DNA of 64,000 nt from Streptomyces omiyaensis (GCF_014650895.1 NZ_BMVV01000006.1:1-64000), one strand, 5' to 3'. Shown: positions 34,196 to 44,331, counted from the stretch's first letter. The notes: generated by a model from the sequence alone, not told the origin. Translations and numbers: made by a program.

Positions 34196-34230
34196 GGCTC
34201 TCGTTCGGGGAGCCGAGGGCCCGGGATCCC

Positions 34231-34386
34231 GCCGGGCTCACCTGGCCTGCCGGGTCTGCCGGGCTCACCGGGTCTGCCGTGGTCCCCGGCTCCGCTGGGC
34301 CTGCCGGGCTCACCGGGCCTACCGGGCTCACCTGGCCTGCTGGGCCTGCCGTGGTCCCCGGGTCTGCCGGCCCCGCCGGGCTCCCT
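34231..34386. repeat. Degenerate 9-bp-periodic repeat block between bkdC and mobA
   Basis: The 364-bp gap 34146-34509 contains, after the terminator, a block built from CCGGGCTCACCTGGCCTGC-like units. 34231-34260 and 34321-34350 match at 27 of 30 positions, exactly 90 bp apart, and GTGGTCCCC recurs at 34279 and 34351. Both strands translate to collagen-like Gly-X-Y or Pro-Gly strings, but no start or ribosome site supports a gene. Confidence 0.7.
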
Positions 34387-34509
34387 GGGCGACGGGGCCG
34401 TTGACGACCCCACGACCCCGACCCCCACGAGGGCCCCGGCGGGGCGGTGAGGACGGTGCGAGGGGCCCCGCAGGGGCACCCGCGGGCGGCGGCGGCCCAT
34501 ACTGCTGGG

Positions 34510-35520
34510 GTGACCACCGCATTCGACGCCGTCGTGCTCGCCGGAGGCGCCGCGCGGCGCCTCGGCGGCGTGGACAAACCCGGGGTACGGGTCGGCGGCC
34601 GGGCCCTGCTCGACCGGGTGCTCGCCGCCTGCGCCGGAGCTCGGGCGACCGTCGTCGTCGGCGACCCGCGCCCGACCGTCCGGCCCGTCCGCTGGACCCG
34701 CGAGGAGCGGATCGGCTCGGGCCCCGTGGCCGCGCTGGACGCCGGGGCCACGGCCCTCCGGGGCCCCGGAGACGGCCCCGCCGGTCTCCCGGCCTCGCGC
34801 AGTGGCTCCGGCGACGTCCCGGCCTCGGGCAGCGAGCCCGCCGACGCCCCGGCCTCGGACGGTGGGTCCACCGGGCTCCGGCACTCCGCCGGTCCCCCCG
34901 GCCCCGGGGTCCTGCTCGTCCTCTCCGCCGATCTGCCGTTCCTCGGGGAGGCGACCGTCCGCCGGCTGCTCGCCGCGCTGGAGGCGGGGGCGGAAGCCGA
35001 GGCCGCCCTGCTCACCGACGCCGAGGGGCGGGACCAGCCGCTCGTCGCCGTCTACCGCGCCGGTCCGCTCCGCCGCGAGCTCGAAGCGCTGCGGCACGCC
35101 CACCGCGGCCTCGACCACCTCCCCCTGCGGTTCCTCACCGGCGGGCTCCGGACCGTCCGCGTCCCGGCCGGGCCGGACGAACCCTCGGCATCCTTCGACT
35201 GCGACACCTGGGAGGACATCGCCACGGCCCGGGCCCGCATCAGGGACCATGGAGCCGTGCTGGACGAATGGATCACCGCAGTCAAGACCGAACTGGGCCT
35301 CGACCTGGACGTCGACACCGGCGCCCTGCTCGACCTGGCCCGCGACGCCGCCCACGGCGTCGCCCGCCCCGCCGCGCCCCTGACGACCTTCCTCGTCGGC
35401 TACGCCGCGGCCAGGGCCGCCGAGGACGGCACGGACCCGGCCGCGGCCGTCGCCGAGGCCTCCCGCAAGGCCGCCGCCCTCGCCCAGCGGTGGGCGGCCG
35501 AACAGGACGAGGCCGGATGA
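34510..35520 (+). CDS. mobA: Molybdenum cofactor guanylyltransferase-like protein with C-terminal DUF6457 domain
   Basis: Protein of 336 residues. The N-terminal nucleotidyltransferase domain begins VVLAGGAARRLGGVDKPGV (GTP-binding loop with Lys) and contains LVLSADLPFL (metal-binding Asp). MobA attaches GMP to molybdopterin. The fold is interrupted by a 35-40-residue Ser/Gly/Ala/Asp-rich insertion (about 95-135). A C-terminal domain of about 90 residues, from DEWITAVKTELGLDLDVDTG, matches the DUF6457 pattern. GTG start at 34510; it overlaps moeA by 4 nt, supporting a cofactor role. Confidence 0.88.
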   Translation: MTTAFDAVVLAGGAARRLGGVDKPGVRVGGRALLDRVLAACAGARATVVVGDPRPTVRPVRWTREERIGSGPVAALDAGATALRGPGDGPAGLPASRSGSGDVPASGSEPADAPASDGGSTGLRHSAGPPGPGVLLVLSADLPFLGEATVRRLLAALEAGAEAEAALLTDAEGRDQPLVAVYRAGPLRRELEALRHAHRGLDHLPLRFLTGGLRTVRVPAGPDEPSASFDCDTWEDIATARARIRDHGAVLDEWITAVKTELGLDLDVDTGALLDLARDAAHGVARPAAPLTTFLVGYAAARAAEDGTDPAAAVAEASRKAAALAQRWAAEQDEAG

Positions 35521-36896
35521 CCCCCGGACAACCCGCGCCCGCCCCCGCACCCGCGCCCGAGCGGGGGCACGGGCACCACCGCGCCACCCCGTGGCCCGAG
35601 GCGCGAGCCCGCGCCGCGCGCGCCGGAGCGGAGGCCCGCGCGGCCGCGGACCGCGCGCCCGTCCGCGTACCCCTCGGGCAGGCTCTCGGCCGCACCCTCG
35701 CCGAACCGCTGCGGGCCCTCACGGCCCTGCCGTCCTTCGACGGCTCCGCCATGGACGGCTGGGCGGTCGCGGGCCCGGGCCCCGGCCCCTGGACCGTCCG
35801 CGAGGAGTCCGTCCTCGCCGGGCACGCCGGAGCCGTGGCCCTCGCCCCCGGGGAGGCGGTACGGATCGCCACCGGGGCCCGCGTCCCCGCCGGCGCCACC
35901 GCGGTCATCCGCACCGAACACGCGCGTACCGACGCCGTGCCCGCCCCTGACACCGCCACCGACGCCGACGCCGTGGAAACCGCCACCGGAGCGGCCCCGG
36001 CTTCCGCCCCGGCCCCGGCCGGAACGGTTCTTCTGCACCCCCTCCGCGAGGTCGTCACCGGGCAGGACATCCGGCCGCGCGGCCAGGAGTGCCGGGCCGG
36101 GGACGAGCTGTTGCCGGCCGGGTCCGGTGTCGGTCCGGCCGTCCTCGGGCTCGCCGCCGCCGCCGGTTACGACGAGCTCGCCGTGGCGCCCCGCCCCCGT
36201 GTGGAGGTCCTCGTCCTCGGGGACGAGCTGCTGACGGCCGGGCTCCCCCACGAGGGACTGATCCGGGACGCGCTCGGTCCGATGCTCGGGCCCTGGCTGA
36301 CGGCGCTCGGCGCCGAGGTCGTGGCGACCCGGCGGATCGGCGACGACGCCGAGGCCCTGTACGAGGCCGTCACGGGCTCCGCCGCCGAACTCGTCGTCAC
36401 CACCGGCGGCACCGCCGCCGGACCCGTGGACCACGTCCACGGGATCCTCGACAAGGCCGGCGCCACCCTCCTGGTCGACGGGGTCAAGGTCCGCCCCGGC
36501 CACCCGATGCTGCTGGCCCGGCTGGACGCCGGACGCCACCTGGTCGGCCTCCCGGGCAACCCCCTCGCCGCCGTCTCCGGGCTCCTCACGCTCGCCGCGC
36601 CCCTGCTGGCGGCCCTCGGCGCCGCCGCCGAGCCCCCCGCGGCGGCCCTCGGCGCCCCCCTCCGCGACCCCGTGCAGGGCCATCCGCACGACACCCGGCT
36701 CGTCCCCGTCGTCCACCGGGACGGACTCCTGGTGCCCCTGCGCTTCAACGGGCCTGCCATGCTGCGAGGCGTCGCCGCGGCCGACGGCATGGCCGTCGTC
36801 CCGCCGGGAGGAGCGGAGCCCGGCCGACGGCTGGAGCTGCTCACCCTGCCCTGGCCGACCGAGACGCCGTTCGCCCAAGGAGCATGTTTCACGTGA
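35517..36896 (+). CDS. moeA: Molybdopterin molybdenumtransferase
   Basis: Protein of 459 residues that inserts molybdate into adenylated molybdopterin. Family blocks are LPSFDGSAMDGWAV near the N-terminus, VVTTGGTAAGPVDHVHGILD and LPGNPLAAVSGLL. Extra Ala/Thr/Asp-rich residues (about 145-165) interrupt the fold, an insertion style also seen in the preceding MobA. ATG start overlaps the mobA stop (ATGA). Its own stop codon lies inside a parS site and overlaps the next gene. Confidence 0.93.
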   Translation: MTPGQPAPAPAPAPERGHGHHRATPWPEARARAARAGAEARAAADRAPVRVPLGQALGRTLAEPLRALTALPSFDGSAMDGWAVAGPGPGPWTVREESVLAGHAGAVALAPGEAVRIATGARVPAGATAVIRTEHARTDAVPAPDTATDADAVETATGAAPASAPAPAGTVLLHPLREVVTGQDIRPRGQECRAGDELLPAGSGVGPAVLGLAAAAGYDELAVAPRPRVEVLVLGDELLTAGLPHEGLIRDALGPMLGPWLTALGAEVVATRRIGDDAEALYEAVTGSAAELVVTTGGTAAGPVDHVHGILDKAGATLLVDGVKVRPGHPMLLARLDAGRHLVGLPGNPLAAVSGLLTLAAPLLAALGAAAEPPAAALGAPLRDPVQGHPHDTRLVPVVHRDGLLVPLRFNGPAMLRGVAAADGMAVVPPGGAEPGRRLELLTLPWPTETPFAQGACFT

Positions 36897-36899
36897 AAC
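36886..36899. promoter_or_regulatory. parS site (ParB binding), overlapping the moeA stop and channel start
   Basis: GTTTCACGTGAAAC is the perfect 14-bp parS core of the ParABS chromosome segregation system. In Streptomyces parS sites cluster around oriC. Here the palindrome covers the moeA stop codon and the first codons of the next gene, so the coding sequence is constrained by the site. Confidence 0.85.
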
Positions 36900-37975
36900 T
36901 TCCCAGTCGTGACGTCATGGCCCGCCATGCCGACGAAAAGGTCACCGGCTCGCGGGTCCATCTGCCACGCAGGAACGTGGACCCGCTCCGCCAGGTGGGC
37001 CGCCGCATCCTGATGGCCCTCGGGGTCCTCTTCCTGACGGTCCTCATCGTCTACGCCGACCGCGACGGCTACCACGACAACGCCAACGGCACCGTCGACT
37101 TCCTCGACTGCGCCTACTACGCGACCGTCACCCTCTCCACCACCGGATACGGCGACATCGTCCCGTACAGCGACTCCGCGCGGCTCGTCAACATCCTGGT
37201 GATCACGCCGCTGCGCGTGCTCTTCCTGATCATCCTGGTCGGCACCACCCTCGAGGTCCTCACGGAACGGACCCGGGAGGAGTTCCGCCTCAAGAAGTGG
37301 AGGTCCCACTTGCGCGACCACACCGTGATCGTCGGCTTCGGCACCAAGGGCCGGTCCGCGATCCAGACCCTCTGCGCCACCGGCCTCCGCAAGGACCAGA
37401 TCGTCATCGTGGACCCCTCCGGGAAGGTCATCGAGGCGGCCAACCGCGACGGCTTCGTCGGAGTCGTCGGCGACGGCACCCGCAGCGACGTCCTGCTCCG
37501 GGCCGAGGTGCAGCGGGCCCGCCAGATCGTCATCGCCACCCAGCGCGACGACACCGCCGTCCTGGTCACCCTGACGGCGCGCCAGCTCAACCGGGGCGCG
37601 AAGATCGTCGCCGCCGTCCGCGAGGAGGAGAACGCGCCCCTGCTCCGCCAGTCCGGCGCCGACGCGGTCATCACCAGCGCCTCCGCCGCCGGCCGTCTGC
37701 TCGGCCTCTCCGTGCTCAGCCCCAGCGCGGGCACGGTCATGGAGGACCTCATCCAGCAGGGCTCCGGCCTCGACCTGGTCGAGCGCCCGGTGACCAAGGC
37801 GGAGGCGGGCCGGAGCGTCCGCGAGACCGACGACCTGGTGGTCAGCGTGCTCCGCGGCCACCGGCTGCTCAGCTACGACGACCCGTCGGCCAGCCCCCTC
37901 CAGCTCACGGACCGGGTCATCACCATCGTGCGAGCCGCCCCCGTCACCCCGCTCAGCACGCCCCCGGAGGACTGA
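36893..37975 (+). CDS. Potassium channel with TrkA-N (RCK) domain
   Basis: Protein of about 360 residues. Two membrane helices (about 30-50 and 95-118) flank the selectivity filter in TVTLSTTGYGDIVPYS. The cytoplasmic regulatory domain binds nucleotide or ligand through VIVGFGTKGRSAIQTL, followed by a second TrkA-like part. I chose GTG at 36893: it gives the GTGA overlap with moeA and the right distance from AAGGAG at 36877-36882. The ATG at 36884 is also in frame but only 1 nt from that site. The likely role is K+ efflux or uptake control; coupling to molybdenum cofactor genes is probably incidental. Confidence 0.88.
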   Translation: MKLPSRDVMARHADEKVTGSRVHLPRRNVDPLRQVGRRILMALGVLFLTVLIVYADRDGYHDNANGTVDFLDCAYYATVTLSTTGYGDIVPYSDSARLVNILVITPLRVLFLIILVGTTLEVLTERTREEFRLKKWRSHLRDHTVIVGFGTKGRSAIQTLCATGLRKDQIVIVDPSGKVIEAANRDGFVGVVGDGTRSDVLLRAEVQRARQIVIATQRDDTAVLVTLTARQLNRGAKIVAAVREEENAPLLRQSGADAVITSASAAGRLLGLSVLSPSAGTVMEDLIQQGSGLDLVERPVTKAEAGRSVRETDDLVVSVLRGHRLLSYDDPSASPLQLTDRVITIVRAAPVTPLSTPPED

Positions 37976-38038
37976 CCGCGGGCCCGTCACCGGAGGACCG
38001 GCCCGGCCGGGTGGGGGCGCGGGAGTAGCCTCGCCGCC

Positions 38039-39019
38039 ATGCATGCGATCACGATTCCGGAACCCGGTGGTCCCGAGGCCCTCGTCTGGGCCGAGGTGCC
38101 CGATCCCGTGCCCGGCGAGGGCGAGGTCCTCGTCGAGGTGGCGGCCGGCGCCGTCAACCGGGCCGACGTCCTCCAGCGGCAGGGCTTCTACGACCCGCCG
38201 CCCGGCACCTCGCCCTACCCCGGCCTGGAGTGCGCCGGGCGGATCACCGCCCTCGGCCCCGGAGTGGCCGGCTGGTCGGTCGGCGACGAGGTCTGCGCCC
38301 TCCTGGTCGGCGGGGGCTACGCCCAGCGGGTCGCCGTCCCCGCCGCCCAGCTGCTGCCGGTCCCGAAGGGCGTCGACCTGGCCACGGCCGCCGCGCTCCC
38401 CGAGGTGGCCTGCACGGTCTGGTCCAACATCTTCATGATCGCCCACCTGCGGCCCGGCGAGACGCTGCTCGTGCACGGCGGGGCCAGCGGCATCGGCACG
38501 ATGGCGATCCAGCTGGCGAAGGCGGTCGGCGCGAAGGTCGCGGTCACCGCCGGCAGCCCCGAGAAGCTGGCCCGCTGCGCCGAACTCGGCGCGGACGTGC
38601 TGATCGACTACCGCACCCAGGACTTCGTCGAGGAGCTCCGCGCGGCCACCGACGGGGCCGGCGCGGACGTGATCCTCGACATCATGGGGGCCAAGTACCT
38701 GGACCGGAACATCCGCGCCCTCGCCGTCAACGGGCGCCTCGTCGTCATCGGCCTCCAGGGCGGCGTCAAGGGCGAGCTGAACCTCGGGGCGCTGCTCGCC
38801 AAGCGGGCCGCCGTGATGGCGACGACCCTGCGGGCCCGGCCGCTCCAGGAGAAGGCGGCCATCGTCGCAGCCGTCCGCGAGCACGTGTGGCCGCTGGTCG
38901 AGGGCGGCACGGTCCGCCCGGTCGTCGACCGGACGCTCCTGATGCAGGAGGCCGCCGAGGCCCACCGCGTCCTGGAATCCGGCGCCCACGTCGGCAAGAT
39001 CCTGCTGCTGGCCCCCTGA
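38039..39019 (+). CDS. Zinc-independent quinone oxidoreductase (medium-chain dehydrogenase family)
   Basis: Protein of 326 residues of the NADPH:quinone reductase/crotonase-like MDR group. The N-terminal GroES-like part has [20 protein letters not shown]. The NADP-binding part has [20 protein letters not shown]. The metal-binding Cys/His set of zinc alcohol dehydrogenases is absent. It reduces quinones or enones with NADPH; the physiological substrate is unknown. Single-gene unit ending at a strong terminator. Confidence 0.92.
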   Translation: MHAITIPEPGGPEALVWAEVPDPVPGEGEVLVEVAAGAVNRADVLQRQGFYDPPPGTSPYPGLECAGRITALGPGVAGWSVGDEVCALLVGGGYAQRVAVPAAQLLPVPKGVDLATAAALPEVACTVWSNIFMIAHLRPGETLLVHGGASGIGTMAIQLAKAVGAKVAVTAGSPEKLARCAELGADVLIDYRTQDFVEELRAATDGAGADVILDIMGAKYLDRNIRALAVNGRLVVIGLQGGVKGELNLGALLAKRAAVMATTLRARPLQEKAAIVAAVREHVWPLVEGGTVRPVVDRTLLMQEAAEAHRVLESGAHVGKILLLAP

Positions 39020-39048
39020 GCGGTACCCGCCCCCGGGGGTGGACATGG

Positions 39049-39085
39049 GACGGGCCCGGCGCGCTCGCGGCGCGCCGGGCCCGTC
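39049..39085. terminator. Bidirectional terminator between quinone oxidoreductase and bpa
   Basis: Perfect 16-bp stem (39049-39064 with 39070-39085) around the loop TCGCG, between convergent stops at 39019 and 39105. Confidence 0.85.
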
Positions 39086-39104
39086 ACGTGCGGGAAGCGG
39101 TCTC

Positions 39105-39659
39105 CTACAGGTACGGCCCCGAGCCGACCGCGCGGCCGGGGCCGCGACCGCCGCCCTCGTCGTCGTCATCGTGGGAAGCGCCGGGCGGGAGGGCGCGCCG
39201 CATCTGCTCCAACTGGGCGCGGGCCGCCATCTGCTGGGCGAACAGCGCCGTCTGGATGCCGTGGAAGAGGCCCTCCAGCCAGCCCACCAACTGGGCCTGG
39301 GCGATGCGCAGTTCCGCCTCCGAGGGGATGGCCTCGTCGGTGAACGGGAGCGAGAGGCGCTCCAGTTCCTCCACCAGCTCCGGCGCGAGGCCGTCCTCCA
39401 GCTCCTTCACCGAGCTGGCGTGGATCTCCTTGAGCCGGACCCGGCTGGCCTCGTCGAGAGGTGCCGCCCGAACTTCCTCCAGAAGCTGCTTGATCATGCT
39501 GCCGATCCGCATGACCTTCGCAGGCTGCTCGACCATTTCCGTCACCGGGACCTCGCGGGGTTCGTCGTCGCCCTGGGCGCCGCCGAAAGTCATCCCGTCC
39601 TGTCCCATGATGAGGACCTGCGGGCTCTCCGGCGACCTGTCATTCCTCGGCATCTCCAT
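39105..39659 (-). CDS. bpa: Bacterial proteasome activator
   Basis: Protein of about 184 residues of the Bpa/PafE family (DUF2587), an ATP-independent ring that opens the actinobacterial 20S proteasome. The conserved core is unmistakable: [40 protein letters not shown] and [20 protein letters not shown]. The C-terminus is GPYL, a variant of the GQYL tail that docks into the proteasome alpha ring in Mycobacterium. Start candidates are ATGs at 39668, 39659 and 39653; I use 39659 (MEMPRNDRS). Confidence 0.93.
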   Translation of the reverse strand: MEMPRNDRSPESPQVLIMGQDGMTFGGAQGDDEPREVPVTEMVEQPAKVMRIGSMIKQLLEEVRAAPLDEASRVRLKEIHASSVKELEDGLAPELVEELERLSLPFTDEAIPSEAELRIAQAQLVGWLEGLFHGIQTALFAQQMAARAQLEQMRRALPPGASHDDDDEGGGRGPGRAVGSGPYL

Positions 39660-39697
39660 GCCGCCCATTCTCTCGCACACGTGCTTCACCACCAGGT

Positions 39698-39738
39698 GTG
39701 CCCGGGGAGGAGGGTGATCCACCCTCCTCCCCGGGCAC
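39698..39738 (-). terminator. Terminator of the ABC exporter operon
   Basis: Perfect 18-bp stem (39698-39715 with 39721-39738) and loop GATCC, 20 nt beyond the permease stop on the minus strand and upstream of bpa. Confidence 0.82.
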
Positions 39739-39758
39739 GGTCACGGCACGGAAAGGTG

Positions 39759-42619
39759 TCAGGTCGCCTCGCGGCGGGCCACGGCACCCTTCGAGCGGGT
39801 CACCAGGGCGGCGAGCAGGGCCGCGCCGAGCGGGACGGCGACGAGCAGCGCCGCCAGCGTCTCCCAGGGCACCACGATCGGCACGTACGGCGGGGTGAGG
39901 TCGCCGCCCCAGCCCTCCGCGATCGTCTGCTCGTGGTACCGGATCTGCTGCCGCTCCTCGGTGAGCCGCAGGCCCACCGCCGGGAGGAGGCCGGAGACCG
40001 AGCCGAGGACGACACCCATCGCGGCGACCACCCCGCACTGGAAGCCGCTCAGCGTGCGGCGGACGCGCGGCGGGGCGCCGACGGCGGCGAGCGTCTTCAG
40101 ATCGGCCTCGGCGTCGGCCTGCGCGAGGCCGGTGGCGATCCCGGCGGCGCCGATGGTGACCAGACCGGCGAAGACGGTCAGGGCGAGCAGGAAGATGCTG
40201 TCGTCGGAGACGTACCCCTCCTCGACGGTGAGGTCGATGCCGGCGCCGAGGGTGGCCAGCTCGGCGTCGAGCTTCTGGCGCTGCTCGCTGCCGGGCAGGG
40301 CGTCGGTGCTGAAGTAGGCACCGACGGGGACCGTGCGCAGACCGGCGGCCCGGGCGGTCTCGGGGCTCATCAGCACCTGGAGGCCGTACGTCTTCGGGTC
40401 GCCGGTCACCAGGTGGGCGGGGACCCGGGAGATCCTGCCCGGGGAGGGCTTGTTCTCCGCGGACGCCTTCTCGGCGGCCTTCATGTCGGTGACCTGCTTG
40501 ATCCCGATCGAGCCGTCCGCGGCGACCAGCGGCTTGGAGAAAACGACCGCCTTGCCGTCCGCGAGCGCCCGGGACGCGGCCGCGTCCTCGATGCCGAGGA
40601 CCTTCAGGAGCCGGGCGTCGCCGACGAGGAGACCGCCGTCGACGTAGAGGCCGCCGCCCCCCGAGGTCTGCGCGCAGCGCCAGTCCTCGCGGATCATCGT
40701 GCGCCGCTGCTCGGGGGTGAACTTCTCGGAGGGGTCGCTGCCGTCCGTGGTCGGCACCCACATCGGGCAGAGGTTGGCGGGCGGCGTCATCACCTCGTAC
40801 TGGCCGCACCCGTCACCGCCGCCCCACGGGGGGCAGCCGGGCTTGCCGACGGAGACGCGGGAGACGTCGGCGCGGGTCTCGACCGAGAAATAGCGCTGGA
40901 CGGCGTCGGCGACGGCGGGGACGTCCCGGCCGCCCTCCTCCATCTGGAAGAAGGAGACGGCGCCGTGCGGCAGGCTGGCGGTGTACTCGGCGCGGTACTG
41001 GGCGTCGGTGCTCGCCGTGTGGGTGGCGACGGCGACCGTGCCGGCGACCGCGGCGAGGACGGCGGCGACCGCGGGAGCCGTACGGCCCCGGTTGCGGACG
41101 GCGTCGCGCAGCGCGAGCCGCGGCGACAGCGGAAGCCAGCGGCCGACCCGTCCGAAGAGGCCGACGAGGGCGGGGGTCATGGCGACCACGCCCAGCTCGG
41201 CGAGGGCGGAGCCGCCGGCGACGATGGCGAACTGGTCGGTGACCACCGAGCCGTAGAGCGCGATCGCCGCGCCGATGAGGAGCGCGACCAGGCCGAGGAC
41301 GGGCAGCACCTTGCTGGTGGAGCGGACGCCGCGGCGGCCGGTGAGCGAGGCGAGCACGGTCTGCCGGGAGGCGGTGACGGCCGGGACGATCGCGGCGAGC
41401 AGACCGGTGAGGACGGCGAGCAGCGCGATGCCGAGGAGTTCCAGCGGCCGGATGTCGAAGGCGCCGAACCGCTGGCCGATGAAGTCCTCCAGGAACGGAC
41501 GGAGGGCCAGGGTGAGGGCGAGGGCGAGGACCGTGCCGACGACGGCGGCGGCGACGCCGATCACCAGGCCGCCGCTCAGCACGATGGCACGGATGTGGCT
41601 GCGGGAGCCGCCGTTGGCGCCGACCAGGCCGAGCTGGCGGCGGGAGCGGCGGGCGCCGACCGCGAAGGCCGGTCCGGCGAGCAGGCAGATCTCCAGCATC
41701 GCCAGGCCGACGACGGTGGCGAGGGAGGCGAGGACCATGGCGTCGGCGCCGGAGCTCGACTCGAAGCTGCGCCAGTCGGGACGCTGGTAGAGCGGGACCT
41801 CGGAGTCGGCGGGCGGGTTCAGCTGGACGGCCCGGGAGACGACGCTGATGCCCTTGGTGTTGATCTCCTTCACGTCGTTCCACGTGAAACCACCGGCGTG
41901 CTGCACCAGGTACGAGGTGGAGGAGCCGGGAGCGAGCGCGCCGGCCTTCTCCGCGGCCTTGCCGTAGGGGGCGAGGAAGGCCCCGGGCAGCGCGGTGATC
42001 TGGGCGGCGTCGAGGCTGTCGGGCAGCTCGTAGGAGCCCACGATCCGGTACGGCCGGTCGAAATTGCGAGCGGAAACGGTCGAGCCGAGGGAGAGGCCGC
42101 TCTGCTCCAGGAAGGCGGAGGTGGCGATCACCTCGTCGGCCTTCCGCGGGTAGTGGCCGTCGAGGAGCGTGGTGATGCCCCGGGCGATCGGATCGTCGGC
42201 CTTGAGCTCCCGCACGTCGGTCTGGAGCAGGCCGTGCACCGTGGTCAGCTTGGCCGCGCCCTGGGTGTCGCTGATCCAGCGGGAACCGGCGGGTATGACC
42301 TTGGTGGGGTCGCCGGGACCGCTGGGCCAGGGGGCGTTCTCCTCGTCCTTCGCCGGGTAGACGTTGTCGCCCGCGGGGGTCTGGAAGACCGGGACGCCGC
42401 CGAGGCCGGGGTCGTGGAAGGAGGCGTCGGCGGCGCCGATGCCGCGCTCCATCCGCTCGGAGACGGAGAGTTCGGAGCTGCGGATGGTGAGGTCGGCGGC
42501 GCTGACACCGAGGATGGGCAGGGCGATCATCGCGAGGACGAGCGAGCTGCGGCCCTTGGCGCGCCAGGCGTCGCGGCGGGCGATGCGGACGGCGGCCCGC
42601 CAGGAGTGGAACCAGGTCT

Positions 42620-42623
<4 letters not shown>
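39759..42623 (-). CDS. FtsX-like ABC transporter permease
   Basis: Large permease of 954 residues with an N-terminal membrane helix (about 26-45), an extracytoplasmic domain and two FtsX-type membrane cores (three helices around 345-480, and more near 500-600 and 800-950), the duplicated architecture of actinobacterial MacB-like exporters. A second outside domain contains several Cys ([24 protein letters not shown]). It starts with GTG at 42623 in a GTGA overlap with the ATPase stop. The substrate is unknown; lipoproteins, peptides or antibiotics are typical. PadR control suggests inducible export. Confidence 0.9.
41877..41890. promoter_or_regulatory. parS-like sequence with one mismatch
   Basis: GTTCCACGTGAAAC differs at one position from the parS core. 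It lies inside the permease coding region. It could be a weak ParB site or chance. Confidence 0.4.
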
Positions 42624-43363
<740 letters not shown>

Positions 43364-43451
43364 GGAGGGGTCCCCCTAGGCGTGCGCGGCGACGGCGGCG
43401 CACGGATGTGAGCGGTGCGGTGGGTGACGTGCGGTGGTACGGGGCCCGTGC

Positions 43452-43570
43452 GGGCCCGGAGGCGGTGGGGCCGGAGCCGGCGGCCGGAGTCGGTGGGCCC
43501 GGAGGCGGTGGGCCTTGGGCCGGCCGGTCCGGAGGCGGCGGGTCCGGGGTCGGTGGGTCCGGGGTCAGCG
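43452..43570. repeat. G-rich degenerate repeats between the ATPase and padR genes
   Basis: The 200-bp gap 43364-43564 is composed largely of GGGCCCGGAGGCGGTGGG-like units (for example 43452-43469 and 43495-43512) and shorter GGTCCGGGGTCGGTGG units. They run on into the low-complexity Thr/Gly/Pro tail codons of the padR gene. No gene is supported here; it contains the promoter for the exporter operon, if there is one separate from padR. Confidence 0.6.
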
Positions 43571-44233
43571 GATCCGGTTGTCGGCGCCGTTGCCGGTGCC
43601 CGCGCCGGCCGGGGCGGGCCCGGCTTCGGTTCCGGTCCTGGTCTCGGTTCCGGTTCCCGGCCCCGTCCCGGGGCCCGGCGCGGGGGCCGTGGCGGAGAGG
43701 CGGATCAGCCGGGACTCGCAGTGGTCGAGCCAGCGGGCCTCGGCCTCGGTCTGGAAGATCAGCTGCTCCAGGACGAGGAGCCAGGCCACGTCGTCGCGTT
43801 CGCGCGAGCCGCCGCCCTCGAGGGCGGCGAGGGCCTGGGCCTTGAGCCGGGTGTAGTCCTGCATCGCCTTCACGGTGTGGCGGCGCTGGGCCTGGATGAC
43901 CTCGCGGATGTCGACCCCGGGTGCCCCGACGGCCATGGCGAGCTTGATGGCGAGCTCGTCGCGGGCGGGGCTGGTGCGGTCCACGGGCCGCTCGAACCAG
44001 GTGCGCAGTTCGGCGCGGCCGGCGTCGGTGATCGCGTAGAGCGCGTGGCCAGCGCCGTCCTCGCCGTTCTGGCCGACCAGGCCGTCCCGTTCGAGCCGGC
44101 CCAGGGTGGTGTAGACCTGGCCGACGTTGAGCGGCCAGGTGGAGCCGGTGCGGGACTCGAACTCGGTGCGCAGCTGGGAGCCGTAGCGGGGGCCGTGTTC
44201 GAGGAGGGCGAGAAGCCCGTGGCGGATCGACAT
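43565..44233 (-). CDS. PadR-family transcriptional regulator
   Basis: Protein of 222 residues. The winged helix is at the N-terminus (HGLLALLEHGPRYGSQLRTE, WPLNVGQVYTTLGRLERDGL), followed by the C-terminal dimerisation helices (Vir-type) and a Thr/Gly/Pro tail. PadR proteins repress neighbouring exporter genes until a ligand binds. It lies directly upstream of the exporter on the same strand. The ATG at 44233 sits right beside two operator-like palindromes, which also decides against the longer start at 44269. Confidence 0.92.
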   Translation of the reverse strand: MSIRHGLLALLEHGPRYGSQLRTEFESRTGSTWPLNVGQVYTTLGRLERDGLVGQNGEDGAGHALYAITDAGRAELRTWFERPVDRTSPARDELAIKLAMAVGAPGVDIREVIQAQRRHTVKAMQDYTRLKAQALAALEGGGSRERDDVAWLLVLEQLIFQTEAEARWLDHCESRLIRLSATAPAPGPGTGPGTGTETRTGTEAGPAPAGAGTGNGADNRIR

Positions 44234-44255
44234 ACCGAGTATGTATACCGGGTAT
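44232..44255. promoter_or_regulatory. Probable PadR operator overlapping the padR start
   Basis: Two tandem 11-bp palindromes, ATACCGAGTAT (44232-44242, with a centre mismatch) and ATACCGGGTAT (44245-44255), are separated by 2 nt. They form an A/T-rich island and cover the first base of the start codon. Direct autorepression is likely, perhaps with a leaderless or very short-leader transcript. Confidence 0.72.
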
Positions 44256-44331
44256 GCCGAGGGCGGCAACCCTCCGCAGAGGGACCCGGAGGGTCCGACT
44301 CAAGGGGGACCGGGCGCGGCCCGCGGGGGCC

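Noticed and set aside
34042..35550. Collagen-like minus-strand frame over the bkdC end and mobA
   Set aside because: The Gly-X-Y string comes from a DNA repeat block, and the rest is antisense to mobA.
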